Notes: a model not told the origin generated them from the letters alone. A stretch of DNA of 64,000 nt from an uncultured Lachnospiraceae bacterium (GCA_947594855.1 CANQEL010000002.1:62001-126000), one strand, 5' to 3'; shown: positions 44,194 to 54,337, counted from the stretch's first letter. Program-made: numbers and translations.

Positions 44194-45376
44194 TTAATGT
44201 ATAATCGGAATCACAATAATGGAGGAATACCTGCCGTCTTTGATTTCATAGGTGTATACTCCATTATATTTTTGGACTGTTTTTGTTACATTTTCTATTC
44301 CGAAACCATGATGCAGATTATTATCGGAAAGAGTATTATCGTATGGTCTGGTATCGGCAACGGCATTACTTATATGAAGTACGAACTCGGTTTCGGATGT
44401 GTATGCTTCAAACATGATATTTCGTTTTGAAAGTGTATATATCTTCCTGGCCTGCAAGCTGTATATAGTATCCTACAAATGAATCAATAACGAGATTGCC
44501 GCAGTTCACAACGATATGCTTATTATCAAGTGCGGAAAGTTCTTTATCTATATAATTACATATAGCTTCGTCTGACTGTTTTCCAAGAGCGTTTCTTATG
44601 AAAAAATAGTGTTTTTTGGTATCATGTATAAGTCTTCTTGTGTCACGGTAAGAGGCTGATATCATTTCATATTTGTCAGACTGATATCTGATTTGCTGCA
44701 TAAGCTGTTCTTCTTTTGCTTTTAATTCCTTGGAAAGTATAAGGTTATCGAGAAGAAAGTAATTGGCAATGTTAAGGAATACCAGTCCTATAACTGCCGC
44801 AAGCTGTAAGGCTAGGGAAGAGATATTGCCTGCGCCGGAATATGAGATTGCAAGCAGTGTAATAATTGAGACAACAGGAGTGAGCAGAATGAGAAGGCTG
44901 TACTGAATACCGTAATTGTTCTTTTTTGGGTTCATTATAAGAAATGTAATTATTATCATTATGAATGTAATTATTTTGGATATAAAATTCATTATATAAT
45001 CACCGGCAGCATAATTATTTCCGGTATGATTAAGATAGAGCATATATCCATAGTAAACTATATATTCGCTTATATTGCAATATATTTGAAACGATATGGC
45101 AACAAACAGCTTATGCCTTAAAGGAGCATCATAAAGGAAAGTAAGAATATAAGTAGTACTTACGCTGATTATAACCGTGATAAAGAATCTGATACTAGTA
45201 TGTATATCCATCAAAAAGAAAAATGCCAGGTATATGATAATTTCCATAAGTATAAAACTTCCATAGAAAATAATATTGTTTATATTCTTTTTCCGGTTTA
45301 CGAGCATGGTTTTGAAAAATATGAGTAAAATAAACATGTCAAAACATAAACTTACAAAATTGATAATTGTCTCCAT
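44194..45376 (-). pseudogene. AgrC-like GHKL sensor histidine kinase, disrupted
   Basis: N-terminal TM and H-box part in ORF 44408-45376, C-terminal HGFGIENV part in ORF 44194-44457 in a different frame; N-box not found. Confidence 0.75.
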
Positions 45377-45406
45377 AATAATATATTTCCTTTACGTAAT
45401 CGGTAA

Positions 45407-46150
45407 TTAATAGTTACTTTGGTATATGTTGAGAATTTGTTTTGTAAACAGTTTTTTCATCTCTTTTTCACGATGCCTGCTAAGAGGAAGAGAAACTTCG
45501 TTGTCGAGAGTGATACAGTCTTTTTTTATATAATGTACATGCCGCAGGTTCACGAGGTAGCTGCGGTGAGGTGAAAAGAAAGCCTTATCTTTAAGAATAG
45601 ATTCATATTCGGATAATGTGCCCCTGATTATACGTTCACAGTGCCTTAAAACGAGACGAAGCCTGTTCCTTTCATTTTTAATTGTTTCGAAATACAATAT
45701 ATCCGAATAATCTATAAGTTCTGATATTTCTCCATCTGTTATGAGAAGCCGTGAAAAAGTGTCTTCGGCAAGTTCATTGATAAGACGTTTCATTATATTT
45801 TTAAATTGTTCATATGAAACGGGCTTTTTAAGATAGTGGAAGGCCTGAACATTGAAACTGTCCTGCATGTACTTGGGATAATTGCTTATAAAAACAATCT
45901 TTACTTTTCTGTCAGGAAGCATACGAATTTTTTGAGCAAGCTCAAGCCCGGACATATCAGGTATCTCCACATCAAGAAAAATAATATGGAAGGTTCCGGA
46001 ACTCTTATAGTCATTTAACAGTGACTGTGCCATATTGTATGCCGATACTTTAAAATTGTCATCATATTCTATTTCATAAGTACTGATGTATGAGCTGATA
46101 AGATGTATATTCTGGGGTTCGTCATCACATATTGCGATATTGAGTTCCAT
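45407..46150 (-). CDS. LytTR-family response regulator (AgrA-like)
   Basis: IAICDDEPQ receiver; FSPHRSYLVNLRHVHYIKKDCITLDNEVSLPLSRHR LytTR domain. Confidence 0.92.
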   Translation of the reverse strand: MELNIAICDDEPQNIHLISSYISTYEIEYDDNFKVSAYNMAQSLLNDYKSSGTFHIIFLDVEIPDMSGLELAQKIRMLPDRKVKIVFISNYPKYMQDSFNVQAFHYLKKPVSYEQFKNIMKRLINELAEDTFSRLLITDGEISELIDYSDILYFETIKNERNRLRLVLRHCERIIRGTLSEYESILKDKAFFSPHRSYLVNLRHVHYIKKDCITLDNEVSLPLSRHREKEMKKLFTKQILNIYQSNY

Positions 46151-46584
46151 TGATTTTCCTCCCAACTAATAAATTTAATACGGCTATGGAGTAAATATAA
46201 TATACAAAATATATGGTAGCATAAATATAAGTAGTAAAACGAAAAATGCGGCGAATGGTCAAAAAACATACATGAATGGTAAAAATCACCATTAATGTAT
46301 CTTTTTCTGCAATTCGTACACAAAATGGTTATAAATGATAATATTTATGATATTTTTGATTTAAATCCGAATTAACAGAGCCTAAACTACTACAATTATA
46401 CCATATTATTTATAAAAGAACCATAATATTGACATAGTACTTGCACAGTAATAACACACGTAATATAAGTATATCTGTTAATATATGGTTGTAAAATAAA
46501 AATAATAAAAAGAAATTGGAGGAAATTTTAATGACAAAAATTAATCTAACATGTAAATTGTTAAAAAATGAAAGGGTGAGAAGT

Positions 46585-47490
46585 ATGAAAAAACTATTAT
46601 TTACATTAGCAGTATTATTTATTGCATTTGCAGGGTACAACGTATCATTTGCACAGACAGAACCGGTAAAAATTGATGCAGAGCATTTTTCTGATGATAC
46701 TTTCAGAGCCAATATGTCGGGTTATGATACTGATAAAGACGGCTGCTTGTCAGAGCAGGAAATCAGTGTAATAACAAGCTTAAACTATGACGGCGGAGAC
46801 AATGGGGCGTGGAAAGAGGTTGCTTCACTTAAAGGTATTGAATATCTTACGTCACTTGAAAACCTTAGTTTAAGTTTTAATAAGATTACAGACCTTGATT
46901 TGTCGCATAATACAAAGCTAAAAAGTATCTCAATAAACAATATGCCGCTGCATAATATTAATCTGAAAAGCAATGCCGAACTTGAAAAGATTGATGCATC
47001 GGGACTTGAACTTGGAGCGCTTGACCTTACAGGAAATGAAAAGCTTCAATACTTTAATTTAACAAACAGTAAGACAATAGAAAATATTGAGTTTGGAAAT
47101 AAACCTTTGCTTAAAACTATTTCATGTGAAGATTCAGGACTGAAAAAACTTGCTTTAAGCAATATGCCTGAGTTGGAAAAGCTGAATGTTTCGGATACAA
47201 AAATATCAAAACTTGACGTTTCGGCGCTGAAAAAGCTCAGAATACTTTACTGCTCAGGAAAATCATTCAGGAAATTAACACTCTGCAATAATAAGAATCT
47301 TAAAGTTGTTTTAAGAGTCTCTGCAAAACTGAAAACAGGCTGGAAGAATACAGGGAAGAAAGCAGTACTTAAGTCTTCAAAGAAAAATATTTTAAAAATC
47401 GGCAGTAACGGTAATATTACCGCATTAAAAGCAGGAAAGACAAAACTCAGCTGTGGAAAAAACAAATGTATAGTTAAAGTGCAGAAATAA
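46585..47490 (+). CDS. Secreted leucine-rich-repeat protein with EF-hand-like segment
   Basis: Signal peptide MKKLLFTLAVLFIAFAGYNVSFA; DTDKDGCLSEQE; repeated L-x-L/N LRR pattern. Confidence 0.8.
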   Translation: MKKLLFTLAVLFIAFAGYNVSFAQTEPVKIDAEHFSDDTFRANMSGYDTDKDGCLSEQEISVITSLNYDGGDNGAWKEVASLKGIEYLTSLENLSLSFNKITDLDLSHNTKLKSISINNMPLHNINLKSNAELEKIDASGLELGALDLTGNEKLQYFNLTNSKTIENIEFGNKPLLKTISCEDSGLKKLALSNMPELEKLNVSDTKISKLDVSALKKLRILYCSGKSFRKLTLCNNKNLKVVLRVSAKLKTGWKNTGKKAVLKSSKKNILKIGSNGNITALKAGKTKLSCGKNKCIVKVQK

Positions 47491-47617
47491 TATTTACAGT
47501 GTTAAAGGTAACTTTGAATAATATAGAAAAGATTTTTTATCCAGCTTGTTCTTAAATCCGGAGTAAAACTTTGTGAAAATTAAGCAGGATTTATAACAGC
47601 AGATTTAAGCCAATATA

Positions 47618-47690
47618 GCTCCCTGTCATAAGACTGTATGCATCGCCGTGTGGCGAACCAATTGCAAACGTGTCTTATGGCAGGGAGTCT
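47618..47690. repeat. Short member of the Rpn-associated hairpin family
   Basis: GCTCCCTGTCATAAGACTG...TTGCAAACGTGTCTTATGGCAGGGAGT; shares GCAAACGTGTCTTATG and outer CTCCCTG/CAGGGAG arms with the 26-28 kb repeats. Confidence 0.8.
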
Positions 47691-47850
47691 GTGCGTGGAT
47701 GAAAGTATGATTTAATTTATTACAAAAAATTTCAAAAACTTATTGTATTACTTCTTTAATTGTGTTACAATAACCAAAAGTACTTTTTGAAACACAATAA
47801 TACTGTATCATATATGATTTTTGAAAATCTATTAAAAACGGAGGAATATA

Positions 47851-48834
47851 TTGAAGAATACAATATCAAAAATGATAGATACCACAAGTAAAGAAGCTCA
47901 GTATGATGCTTGTGTGAAGCGACTTCTGTCTGAAAAAATAATTCTTGCATGGATACTTAAAGAATGTGTAAGTGAATTTAAATGTTTTACTATTCCACAG
48001 ATTATGAATGAATGCATAGAGGGAGAACCAAAGATATCTTCTATAGCAGTTGCCCAGGACGAGCTTGATTATCAGGAGGATTCAGATTATAATGATAGTG
48101 TTATTAGTGGAATGAATGTTGAAGATACCTCAGTCAGGGAAGGCAGCATATATTATGATATAAGATTTTCTGCCATTGTGCCTGACACGAAAGAACCGGT
48201 ACAGCTTATTATAAACATTGAGGCGCAAAAAAGTGATAAAGCCACTTACCCTATTATAAAAAGAGCCATATATTATGTAAGCCGTATGATATCGTCGCAG
48301 AAGAATACAGTTTTTTTAAAAAGCCACTATGAAAAGATACGCAAGGTCTATTCCATATGGATACAGATGGATGTATCAGCTAAAAAGGCAAATACTATCA
48401 CAAGATACAGAATATCCGAGGAACAGGTCGTTGGAAACGTTACAGAAAAGGAAAGTAATTACGATCTTCTTACAATACTTATGATAAGGCTTGATTCAGC
48501 AGATAAGACAGAAAATAATCGTATCCTACGTCTGTTAAGTGTACTGCTGTCAGCAGATATGGAGCCGAAAGAAAAGAAAACCATACTGGAAAAAGACTTT
48601 GATATCCAGATGTCAGAAGCAATGAGTAAGGAGGCAAACACTATGTGTAATCTTGGTGAAGGAATTTATGAAAAGGCAGAGCAGAAAACGCGGATAGATG
48701 CTATATTAAACCTTATGAAATCATTAAAATTAAGCGCTGAGGAAGCCATTCTTGCTATAGGTGTACCTGATGAGGACAGGCAATCCCTGCTTGATATGCT
48801 TAATGATAAGCTTGCTCAAGAGATATCCGGCTAG
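47851..48834 (+). CDS. Rpn family recombination-promoting nuclease/PD-(D/E)XK nuclease family transposase, intact
   Basis: GSIYYDIRFSAIVPDTKEPVQLIINIEAQKSDKATYPIIKRAIYYVSRMIS; 327 aa. Confidence 0.88.
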   Translation: MKNTISKMIDTTSKEAQYDACVKRLLSEKIILAWILKECVSEFKCFTIPQIMNECIEGEPKISSIAVAQDELDYQEDSDYNDSVISGMNVEDTSVREGSIYYDIRFSAIVPDTKEPVQLIINIEAQKSDKATYPIIKRAIYYVSRMISSQKNTVFLKSHYEKIRKVYSIWIQMDVSAKKANTITRYRISEEQVVGNVTEKESNYDLLTILMIRLDSADKTENNRILRLLSVLLSADMEPKEKKTILEKDFDIQMSEAMSKEANTMCNLGEGIYEKAEQKTRIDAILNLMKSLKLSAEEAILAIGVPDEDRQSLLDMLNDKLAQEISG

Positions 48835-48855
48835 AATTACAGTGCGTATACGAAT

Positions 48856-48895
48856 AAAAAGCCCTTAGATTCTAAGAAAATCTAAAGGCTTTTTA
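48856..48895. terminator. Terminator hairpin after rpn
   Basis: AAAAAGCCCTTAGATT-ctaaga-AAATCTAAAGGCTTTTT. Confidence 0.85.
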
Positions 48896-48940
48896 GTGGT
48901 ATTTCTTCTTAGGTTTCTGCAATCATATCTAGGAATATTG

Positions 48941-50698
48941 TTATTTTTTCTCTCTTATCTTAATACTCTTTGAAACATTTTTAGTTCCGGCAGTTGATTT
49001 GTAGGACACATTATATGTTACTTTATACGTTTTGTATAATTTGTTTGAGCCGGTCTTTGTGCGTTTAAGCTTAAGGCTGTATTTAACAGGTTTACCGGTT
49101 GCTTCAGAGGTTACGGAGATAAATTTCTTAAGCTGTTTATCGCTATGTATGTTGTTTATAACCGGTATGCCTGAAGCCGTGGTTTTGACGGAAACTTTTT
49201 CATATTCCAGCGTTTCTTCAGCTGATGCTTTGTTTCCGGCGTGGTCCCAAACCTCATAAGTTATCCTGACACCCCATCCGCTTGGCTTTATTGTAATCTT
49301 CGGGCTGTTTACGGTAAGTTTTGCAATATCGTCTGATATTGTCTTAATCCGCTTCCTGGCAAAACTTTCAGTAATTTCCTGCGATATAGGAAGAGGTTCT
49401 TTTATTTTGTCTGCAAGTTTTAAGACAGGAGCCTTGTTATCTTCGATGATGGTTACATTAAGTTTTTTTGAATGACCGTATTTGTCATTTGCTGTTATGA
49501 CAGCTTTATCGCCCGTATAGTCAACGATAAGGTATTTATTTTTGTCAAGGGGGTAACCATTATCGGTAAGTGTGATTGCCTTTTTAATACTGTCAGCGCT
49601 TACTTTTGTTATATCACGTACATAATATTTTTCAGATATTCCGGATATTACAGGCGCTGATGTATCGACAACGGTAAATTTTGCTTTTTTGGTAATGGTT
49701 TTCCCTTTGCTGTCCTTAAATGTGTATACGACTTTATAAGTTCCAGGTTTTTTATTGTTAAGTTTAGTACTTACGTGTATTCCGCTTGAAGTCATTCTGT
49801 ATGTATTTATGTCAAATGCAGTAACGTTCTCAAGGTAATTGACACTTGCGCCGCGTTCAATCTTACGGTCCTTAACGCCGGTGATAGTGCTTTTTTTCTT
49901 ATGCATTGGATTACGGGAATCCGGGTCAGTAGGATCCCATCTGCACTGAGATGATATGCGTATAGGCGAAGGCTTGCCAAGCGGGCCCGGATCTGAGCTG
50001 TTATAGATAACAACTTTTGTTCCGGAAGGACAGTTTTCGATAAGCCATTTGGCATCTCTCACACAGAGCCTTACGCATCCTGCTGACGCAATGCTTCCAA
50101 GCTGGTTATAATAACTTGTTATCAGGGAGTTTTTTTCATGCGTTTCATAAGGTACGGAATGAAATAATATATCTCCGGTGATTCTTGTTGCATATTGTGC
50201 CCATACGTCATGAATCATAGCTTTCCAATAATATTTTGAGCTTGTGGTAAATGTTCCAAGCGGGGTTTTGCGCCCTGCGGAGCATACCATTGCTTTTACG
50301 GGTTTGGTGTACTCACCTTTTTTATTTGCCTTATATATAGTAATACAGTTCATCTGTTTATTGACATGGATTTCGTATGGCATTACTTTTGGGGTCTTTT
50401 GATTTTCAATATAATGCATGTTGGAATCCCGGTCTATGACATAATCCCATGTATCAGGGTCCATTGTAGGTTTTGGCTTTTTTGAAGGGGCCTCTGTAGC
50501 AGGAACGGTATCTTCCTGTGGAACCGGGCTTTCGACAGGATTCATATTATTCTTTGCCTGGGGCTCTGTGGTAATCTCTGCAATATCTGTAGCCACGGGT
50601 TTGTCAGTAGCGGAACCGGATGTCTGTACCTGACTGTAACAGGCGGTAAACAACGTTGCCGCAAGTATTGTAATTATTATTAATATGTATTTTCTCAT
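48941..50698 (-). CDS. L,D-transpeptidase (YkuD) lipoprotein with Ig-like domains
   Basis: Lipobox LFTAC; HSVPYETHEKN...LGSIASAGCVRLCVRDAKWLIENC. Confidence 0.92.
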   Translation of the reverse strand: MRKYILIIITILAATLFTACYSQVQTSGSATDKPVATDIAEITTEPQAKNNMNPVESPVPQEDTVPATEAPSKKPKPTMDPDTWDYVIDRDSNMHYIENQKTPKVMPYEIHVNKQMNCITIYKANKKGEYTKPVKAMVCSAGRKTPLGTFTTSSKYYWKAMIHDVWAQYATRITGDILFHSVPYETHEKNSLITSYYNQLGSIASAGCVRLCVRDAKWLIENCPSGTKVVIYNSSDPGPLGKPSPIRISSQCRWDPTDPDSRNPMHKKKSTITGVKDRKIERGASVNYLENVTAFDINTYRMTSSGIHVSTKLNNKKPGTYKVVYTFKDSKGKTITKKAKFTVVDTSAPVISGISEKYYVRDITKVSADSIKKAITLTDNGYPLDKNKYLIVDYTGDKAVITANDKYGHSKKLNVTIIEDNKAPVLKLADKIKEPLPISQEITESFARKRIKTISDDIAKLTVNSPKITIKPSGWGVRITYEVWDHAGNKASAEETLEYEKVSVKTTASGIPVINNIHSDKQLKKFISVTSEATGKPVKYSLKLKRTKTGSNKLYKTYKVTYNVSYKSTAGTKNVSKSIKIREKK

Positions 50699-50864
50699 AG
50701 TTACTCCTTATGTACACTTGTCTATTAATAAAATAGTATATAAATCAAGTGTAGTCAAATGAATTTTGTCCCATGATTCAGTATATTATACAGTTGTTAA
50801 AAAAATGCGGATAAATTAAGGCACGTTTTTGTCGAAAACGGATATATTAACCATAGGTGATTAG

Positions 50865-51653
50865 ATGGATAGTATAATATTTACTTTATTAGGAACTTTA
50901 TTTACATTTTCAATAACAACACTTGGTGCGCTTAATGTATTTTTTGTAAGAAAGAAATCAAGCGGTGATATACAGAAGGTATTTCTCGGATTTGCAGGAG
51001 GGGTTATGATTGCGGCTTCAATATGGTCGCTTCTGGTTCCGGGAATAGAAACGGCAAATGAAAATAATCAGATAAGCTGGCTGGTTGTATCGGGTGGGTT
51101 TATTATAGGAGTAATTATTCTGCTTGCGGCAGACAGACTTATAAAAATAAAATATAACAGGATGCTTAAAGATAATAAAAAGCTTCCGCTTACTAAAAAC
51201 ACAATAATGATGCTTCTTGCAATAACAATTCATAATATACCTGAGGGTATTGCGGTAGGCCTGGCTTTTTCTCTTGCGGTACAAAGCGGAATGAATACAG
51301 GACTCATGTCAGGGGCTATTGCCCTCGCCGTAGGAATAGGAATACAGAATTATCCGGAAGGAACGGCTGTTGCGCTTCCGCTTGCATGTGAGGGAGTAAG
51401 TAAAAAGAAAGCGTTTTTTATAGGAAGTATGTCTGCCATAGTAGAACCAATATTCGGTGTTATTGCCGCAATGGTGTCAGGTATTATAAGACCGGCGCTT
51501 CCGCTTCTTTTGGCGCTTGCAGCAGGTACAATGATATATGTAGTTGTGGAGGAGCTTATTCCGCAGGCGCATATGAGTGAAAAGGATACTATAGGTACGT
51601 TAGGTTTTATTGTGGGATTTTTGGTAATGATGATTCTGGATGTTGCGTTGTAA
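50865..51653 (+). CDS. ZIP family metal transporter
   Basis: ITIHNIPEGIAVGLAF and IQNYPEGTAVALPL. Confidence 0.95.
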   Translation: MDSIIFTLLGTLFTFSITTLGALNVFFVRKKSSGDIQKVFLGFAGGVMIAASIWSLLVPGIETANENNQISWLVVSGGFIIGVIILLAADRLIKIKYNRMLKDNKKLPLTKNTIMMLLAITIHNIPEGIAVGLAFSLAVQSGMNTGLMSGAIALAVGIGIQNYPEGTAVALPLACEGVSKKKAFFIGSMSAIVEPIFGVIAAMVSGIIRPALPLLLALAAGTMIYVVVEELIPQAHMSEKDTIGTLGFIVGFLVMMILDVAL

Positions 51654-51755
51654 AGATTCTGTTTTGGCGCATGAGAATATTTTTAAGAATTGTGTTGACA
51701 AGTGTAATTTGCTTTGTTATAATCAATCTTGCGTCAAGAAAAGATGATGCGGTTT

Positions 51756-51840
51756 GCGGAAGTGTCGGAACTGGCAGACGAGCAAGACTAAGGATCTTGT
51801 GAGCATTGCGCTCGTGTGGGTTCAAGTCCCATCTTCCGCA
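51756..51840 (+). tRNA. tRNA-Leu, anticodon AAG, CCA not encoded
   Basis: GCGGAAG/CTTCCGC acceptor; anticodon arm CAAGA-CTAAGGA-TCTTG; long variable arm; GGTTCAAGTCC T-loop. Confidence 0.93.
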
Positions 51841-51923
51841 TTGGATAATTTATAATGGAAGCCCTGAGAAATCAATGGTCTTGGGGCTTTTGTTTTACCT
51901 GTGTAAGTGGTTTACTCCATTGG
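51821..51923. repeat. Direct repeat copy A: tRNA-Leu 3' end plus downstream terminator
   Basis: 103 bp, about 7 mismatches to copy B by eye. Confidence 0.92.
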
Positions 51924-52053
51924 CGGGCGGGCTGGTTGTAAAGGGCTCTTGTTTTTATGAAAAAAGAAAATAACAGAAAAATCGGTCTGCGGTATAATGA
52001 GGATATAGATTCATTCGAGAAATCAGATAAAAGAATGAAGGGGTGAGTGTGTT

Positions 52054-53127
52054 ATGGCACATCAGTATAAAGAAGAAAGTATAGAAGCAGTAGATAGGAA
52101 ATTGCAAATACGTAATAGCACCGTTGATTTTCTTGTGTTTACAAAGGATGCGGGGGAAGACGGAATTGAGGTACGGGTGCAGGATAACGATGTCTGGCTG
52201 ACACAAAAGGCAATCGCCCAGCTTTTTGACATAGAACGTAGTGTGGTTACAAAGCATTTAAAAAATATTTTTGAAAGTAAGGAACTATTAGAAGAATCAG
52301 TTTGTGCAAAATTTGCACAAACTGCGGATGATGGAAAGACATATCAATATAAGTTTTATTCCCTGTCTGCCATTATTGCAGTGGGATATCGGATAAATTC
52401 CGTCAGGGCAACGCAGTTTCGCCAATGGGCGACAAAGGTTTTAGATACCTATACAAAGCAGGGGTATGTGTTGGATAAGGAGCGTCTGATAAACGGTCAG
52501 ATTTTTGATGAAGATTATTTTGAGCATCTGATTTCTGAGATTCAGGAAATTCGTGCCAGCGAAAGACGTTTTTACCAGAAGATTACAGATATCTATGCGA
52601 CAGCAGTGGACTATTCACTGGACAGTCAGATAACCAGAGATTTTTTTGCTGCGGTTCAGAATAAAATGCATTATGCGGTTCATGGAAATACTGCAGCAGA
52701 GGTAATAATAGAGAGGGCAGATCATCAGAAGGAACATATGGGGCTGACTACATGGAAAAATGCACCAAAAGGAAAGATTGTAAAGGCTGATGTATCAGTA
52801 GCAAAGAATTATTTGTCTGTAGATGAGATGCAGGAATTGAATGAGATTGTTACAATGTATCTTGATTATGCTGCCAGACAGGCAAGGAGGCATATTCCGA
52901 TGACAATGGAGGATTGGGCTTCTAAGTTGGATGCTTTTTTACAGTTTAATGATGCAGAGGTTTTGCAGGATAAGGGAAAAGTAACGGCAGCGATTGCGAA
53001 AACTTTTGCAGAAAGTGAGTTTGAACAATACAGAATTATTCAGGATAAGCTGTATCAAAGCGATTTTGACCGGTTGATGGAGACTGTTGATGATAATAAT
53101 ACTGTGGTTAGTCCGACAACGGATTAG
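52054..53127 (+). CDS. RhuM family protein
   Basis: DNDVWLTQKAIAQLFDIERSVVTKHLKNIF...YRINSVRATQFRQWATKVL. Confidence 0.92.
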   Translation: MAHQYKEESIEAVDRKLQIRNSTVDFLVFTKDAGEDGIEVRVQDNDVWLTQKAIAQLFDIERSVVTKHLKNIFESKELLEESVCAKFAQTADDGKTYQYKFYSLSAIIAVGYRINSVRATQFRQWATKVLDTYTKQGYVLDKERLINGQIFDEDYFEHLISEIQEIRASERRFYQKITDIYATAVDYSLDSQITRDFFAAVQNKMHYAVHGNTAAEVIIERADHQKEHMGLTTWKNAPKGKIVKADVSVAKNYLSVDEMQELNEIVTMYLDYAARQARRHIPMTMEDWASKLDAFLQFNDAEVLQDKGKVTAAIAKTFAESEFEQYRIIQDKLYQSDFDRLMETVDDNNTVVSPTTD

Positions 53128-53215
53128 AAAGCTCTATTGGGTTGCTTGTTAGCCATTTTTAAGTGAAAAAATAACTGATATTGTTAGGCAGTTTCTGCTT
53201 AGGAGACTGTCTTTT

Positions 53216-53317
53216 TTATGGGAAAAATATCGAGCTATCCCGGATGGGTATATGACGGTTGGCAAACTTGCAAAAAGAATGAGAACCACAGTCCGTACTC
53301 TTTTTAAATATCATTGG
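53216..53317 (+). pseudogene. MerR-family regulator N-terminal HTH remnant
   Basis: Translation LWEKYRAIPDGYMTVGKLAKRMRTTVRTLFKYHW without start, then unrelated sequence. Confidence 0.6.
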
Positions 53318-53413
53318 AGTGTAGTTAAATTTTCATTTGAGTATATCGCATGTTTTTATTGTTTCCAACGCATAATTATGCTATAATTGTGTCGAAGAAA
53401 GGAGCGAAGCATT

Positions 53414-53677
53414 ATGCCTCTTATTATGCCTATTAAGGATTTGCGTAATACAACCAAAATTTCCAATATTGCACATAAAGAGCAGGAGCCTATTTTTATT
53501 ACCAAAAACGGATATAGCGACTTGGTTGTAATGAGTAGTGAATTGTATGATAAATTTGCAAGAATTAACCGCATTGACCAAGCTATCTACGAATCCGAAC
53601 AGGAAATTGCAAACGGAGCAGAGGCAGTCGATGCAGAGATAGTTTTTGCGGAATTGGAGAAAAAGCATTTTGGATAA
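53414..53677 (+). CDS. Phd/YefM/RelB-like antitoxin
   Basis: MPIKDLRNTTKISNIAHKEQEPIFITKNGYSDLVVMSSELYDK. Confidence 0.88.
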   Translation: MPLIMPIKDLRNTTKISNIAHKEQEPIFITKNGYSDLVVMSSELYDKFARINRIDQAIYESEQEIANGAEAVDAEIVFAELEKKHFG

Positions 53678-53972
53678 ATACAAGGTAATGATTAACCCCA
53701 GAGCAATACGCGAATTAGACAACATTTATGAATATATTGCAAATGAGAAATTGGCTCCTGAAAATGCAAAAGGACAGGTTGATAGAATTAAGAAAGATGT
53801 GTTAAGTTTAGACACTTTTCCGCAGTCCCATCAAGAGCAAAACGAGGGCAGATATGCCGGAAAGAGATACAGACAGTTGTTGGTTGATAACTATATTGTT
53901 ATCTTCCGCATTGACGAACCGTGTAAAACGGTTTATGTGGTAACAATCCAGTATCAGGGAAGGAATATATAA
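53670..53972 (+). CDS. RelE/ParE family toxin (probable TTG start)
   Basis: KYKVMINPRAIRELDNIYEYIANEKLAPENAKGQVDRIKKDVLSL...YRQLLVDNYIVIFRID. Confidence 0.88.
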   Translation: MDKYKVMINPRAIRELDNIYEYIANEKLAPENAKGQVDRIKKDVLSLDTFPQSHQEQNEGRYAGKRYRQLLVDNYIVIFRIDEPCKTVYVVTIQYQGRNI

Positions 53973-54052
53973 AAGTTATAGACGTTAAGTTTCAACAGCT
54001 AATTTGATAAAATATGGAAGAACATATAATAAATGTTATAGTGTTTTTTGTT

Positions 54053-54097
54053 TTTTCTCTTACAACTTGGGAATAGTTCCCAAGTTAAGAGAGAAAA
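54053..54097. repeat. Long near-perfect palindrome
   Basis: TTTTCTCTTacAACTTGGGAA-tag-TTCCCAAGTTaAGAGAGAAAA. Confidence 0.85.
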
Positions 54098-54234
54098 TAT
54101 AATAATAATATTTGAATTAGTATGAACATAATTTTTGAAAATAAATTTTTTTATATAAAATCATAGATTAGTTTACCTTGGGGCGTTGGTACTGCAAATC
54201 TCCTTTATAGATGTTTTTTGGGGCAGGGAGTAAA

Positions 54235-54337
54235 TTCAAGTTCCATCTTCCACATTAGATATTTTATAATGGAAGCTCTGAGAAATCAATGGTCTTGGGG
54301 CTTTTGTTTTACCTGTGTAAGTGGTTTATCCCATTGG
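54235..54337. repeat. Direct repeat copy B: degraded tRNA-Leu 3' end plus terminator
   Basis: TTCAAGTTCCATCTTCCACATTAGATA... aligns to 51821-51923. Confidence 0.92.
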
